DNA of 23,035 nt, taken from the NCBI GenBank assembly GCA_031554275.1, contig JAVBKB010000146.1, forward strand, positions 1-23,035, read 5' to 3'. The notes below the pieces were generated by a model. The model saw only the letters and a list, made by a program, of their open reading frames with translations. It searched no databases and was not told the origin of the DNA. Below, piece by piece: positions 21,199 to 23,035 of this stretch. A program made the position numbers and the translations under genes. The number at the start of each line of letters is the position of its first letter. Position 1 is the first letter of the stretch. The stretch is from JAVBKB01 sp031554275 (GTDB lineage: Bacteria > Bacillota > Bacilli > JARBTR01).

Positions 21199-23035
21199 AT
21201 GTTCTTAAAACGAATGGATATTATCGGCTTCAAATCATTTGCTGAGAGGATTTCCATTGACTTTGTCACAGGTGTGACTGCAGTGGTTGGACCAAACGGT
21301 AGTGGCAAAAGTAATATTACAGATGCAATTCGCTGGGTGCTAGGAGAGCAATCAGCGAAGTCTTTGCGTGGCTCCAAAATGGAGGATATTATTTTCTCAG
21401 GCAGTGAATCAAGGAAATCATTGAACTATGCTGAAGTAGAGTTGACTCTCGATAATACTGATAACTATCTTCCTGTTGAATATCAAGAGGTGACTGTAAC
21501 TAGAAGAGTATTTCGTTCAGGTGAGAGCGAATACCAAATTAATAAGAAGCCTTGTCGATTAAAAGACGTTGTAGATATGTTCATGGATTCTGGATTGGGC
21601 AAGGAAGCTTTCTCGATCATTGGGCAAGGGAAAGTCGAAGAAATTCTTAGCAGTAAGGCTGAAGATAGACGGACAATTTTTGAAGAAGCGGCTGGAGTTC
21701 TAAAGTATAAGCTTCGTAAACGAAAAGCTGAAACAAGATTAGATGAGACGTTAGTAAACTTGAATCGAGTCAATGATATTATTTTCGAATTAGAGTCACA
21801 GATTGAGCCACTGAGACAGCAGTCGGTCATCGCAAAGGAATATTTGGAGAAAAAATCAGCGCTGGAGCTTCTTGAAGTTGCCTTCCTTGCACATGAAATT
21901 GAACAGTATCACACTACCTGGCAAGAGCTTTCCAAACAGATTGAAGATCACACTGTGGAAGAAATCAGTCTTTCCGCATCCATTACTACAAATGAAGCAT
22001 CCATTGAAACCATTCGTGCAGATAAGTTGCATCTCGATGAAAAGATTTCTACCGTGCAAGATCAATACACTACTGTCAGTGAAGAAGTGGAACGTATCGA
22101 AGGTTTGAAATTGGTTAATGAAGAGCGAAAGAAGAACGCAAATCAGAATAAAGAGAAAATGCATACAGATATTGAAAACTTCATACAATCTGTTACTGAA
22201 ATTGAAGATAAAATAACTGCAGGCAAAGAGCAAAAGGATCTTATCAACCATGAACTGATGTTACTGCAAAAAAGTATTCAAAATGACGACTTGAACGCAA
22301 TTGATGCGTCTACAATTGAAGGTCAGATTGAAACATTACAAGCAGATTTGATAGAACTACTCAATGCGCAGGCTCGAACAAAACATGAGTCTGAACTAAT
22401 TTCTGCTCAAGATAATCAAAATACAACAAAGATAGATAAATGGAAAGAGGAAGCCACTAAGTTAGAGACTGAGCATCAATTAATCAAGCAGCAGTTTAGT
22501 GAACTAGAATCAACCATTAATCAAGCCCGTCAGTCACTTGAGCAACAAGTTGTGCTTTATCAACGTGAGAATTCGAAGTATGAGCAATTCAAGCAACAAT
22601 CACGTCAAGAAGAGGTAAAGCGAGCAGAAGCACAATCACAATATCAGAGACTTTTATCTCGAAAAGAAGCTCTTGAAGAAATGGAAGATGATTACCAAGG
22701 GTTCTTTCAGGGTGTGAAGGAAGTACTAAAGGAAAAAGGGAAAAGTCTCCAAGGAATCGAAGGTGCAATTGCTGAGTTGGTGCATGTCCCTAAAGCATAC
22801 ACAACTGCAATTGAAATTGCATTAGGAGCCTCGTTACAAAGTATTGTTGTCAAAGATGAGGCATCTGCTAGAAGTGCTATCGAATTCTTGAAAAGAAACC
22901 GATCTGGGAGAGCGACATTTCTTCCAATGTCAGTCATTCGCGGTAGACAAATTTCACAGTCAACAATTGAAATAGTTAAGAAGAATGATGCCTTCATTGG
23001 ACATGGATGCCAATTGATTGAGTTTGATGCGAAAT
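21199..23035 (+). CDS. smc: Chromosome partition protein SMC (5' part, truncated by window end)
   Basis: About 612 codons of the roughly 1,190 usual for SMC are present. The frame is open to the last base, so the gene is cut by the window and not broken. The N-terminal ATPase head has Walker A GPNGSGKSN (31-39) and the IIGQGKVEEIL segment. A long coiled coil rich in Glu, Gln and Lys covers about residues 165-500. The start of the hinge domain is seen at about 500-600 (EGAIAELVHVPKAYTTAIEIALG). SMC organises the chromosome with ScpA and ScpB. It begins 53 nt after rnc, with AGGGAAG before the ATG, so the two are probably co-transcribed as in Bacillus. Confidence 0.97.
   Translation, partial: MFLKRMDIIGFKSFAERISIDFVTGVTAVVGPNGSGKSNITDAIRWVLGEQSAKSLRGSKMEDIIFSGSESRKSLNYAEVELTLDNTDNYLPVEYQEVTVTRRVFRSGESEYQINKKPCRLKDVVDMFMDSGLGKEAFSIIGQGKVEEILSSKAEDRRTIFEEAAGVLKYKLRKRKAETRLDETLVNLNRVNDIIFELESQIEPLRQQSVIAKEYLEKKSALELLEVAFLAHEIEQYHTTWQELSKQIEDHTVEEISLSASITTNEASIETIRADKLHLDEKISTVQDQYTTVSEEVERIEGLKLVNEERKKNANQNKEKMHTDIENFIQSVTEIEDKITAGKEQKDLINHELMLLQKSIQNDDLNAIDASTIEGQIETLQADLIELLNAQARTKHESELISAQDNQNTTKIDKWKEEATKLETEHQLIKQQFSELESTINQARQSLEQQVVLYQRENSKYEQFKQQSRQEEVKRAEAQSQYQRLLSRKEALEEMEDDYQGFFQGVKEVLKEKGKSLQGIEGAIAELVHVPKAYTTAIEIALGASLQSIVVKDEASARSAIEFLKRNRSGRATFLPMSVIRGRQISQSTIEIVKKNDAFIGHGCQLIEFDAK

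Noticed and set aside
21872..22108. Plus-strand 78-codon frame inside smc
   Set aside because: It is an out-of-frame shadow of the smc coiled coil, which is open through this region.
1..23035. Insertion sequences, prophage, toxin-antitoxin, CRISPR, tRNA, rRNA
   Set aside because: Both strands were looked over. No transposase, integrase, regular spaced repeats or RNA gene signatures were seen.

Overview
The window is a stretch of a low-GC Gram-positive (Bacillota, Bacilli-type) chromosome. From the def-fmt gene to smc, gene content and order follow the core region of Bacillus subtilis that I remember: def, fmt, rsmB, rlmN, stp(prpC), prkC, rsgA, rpe, thiN, spoVM, rpmB (reversed), asp23/yloU, fakA/yloV, sdaAB, sdaAA, recG, fapR, plsX, fabD, fabG, acpP, rnc, smc. 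A 25-codon spoVM gene, too small for ordinary gene finders, lies in its canonical place between thiN and rpmB. It points to a spore-forming lineage or a recent descendant of one. I do not name a genus.

Layout. (1) 1-273: the 3' end of a cell-surface protein with an atypical sortase signal (IPQTS) and a strong terminator. It lies where priA is expected. (2) About 340-8860: a long run of closely packed genes, starting from a good sigma-A promoter and ending in a terminator that overlaps the rpe stop codon. It covers initiator-Met formylation and deformylation (def and fmt fused into one reading frame), rRNA methylation (rsmB, rlmN), the Stp/PrkC phosphatase-kinase pair, 30S maturation GTPase rsgA, and rpe. 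(3) 8956-9779: thiN and spoVM. (4) 9785-10015: rpmB on the minus strand with its own terminator. (5) 10016-10528: a 513-bp divergent intergenic region with candidate promoters, three imperfect tandem 23-bp repeats and a FapR-box-like operator. (6) 10529-12607: asp23-fakA and a terminator. (7) 12764-16368: sdaAB-sdaAA-recG. (8) 16521-20356: the fatty-acid/phospholipid operon fapR-plsX-fabD-fabG-acpP, with a clear promoter and FapR operator in front and a strong terminator behind. (9) 20368-23035: rnc and the 5' part of smc, which runs off the window.

How it works together. Most of the window is housekeeping. The points that stand out are: the Def-Fmt fusion with no linker, which also has a plausible internal TTG start for a free Fmt; a FapR-like operator in front of asp23-fakA that shares a 10-of-11 core with the operator in front of fapR, which would put uptake of exogenous fatty acids (FakA) under the same malonyl-CoA sensor as de novo synthesis; spoVM; a 40-bp tandem duplication at the plsX/fabD junction; a recent PASTA-repeat duplication in PrkC; and the non-canonical sorting motif. 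I saw no insertion sequence, prophage, CRISPR array, tRNA or rRNA, and no wholly new multi-gene system.
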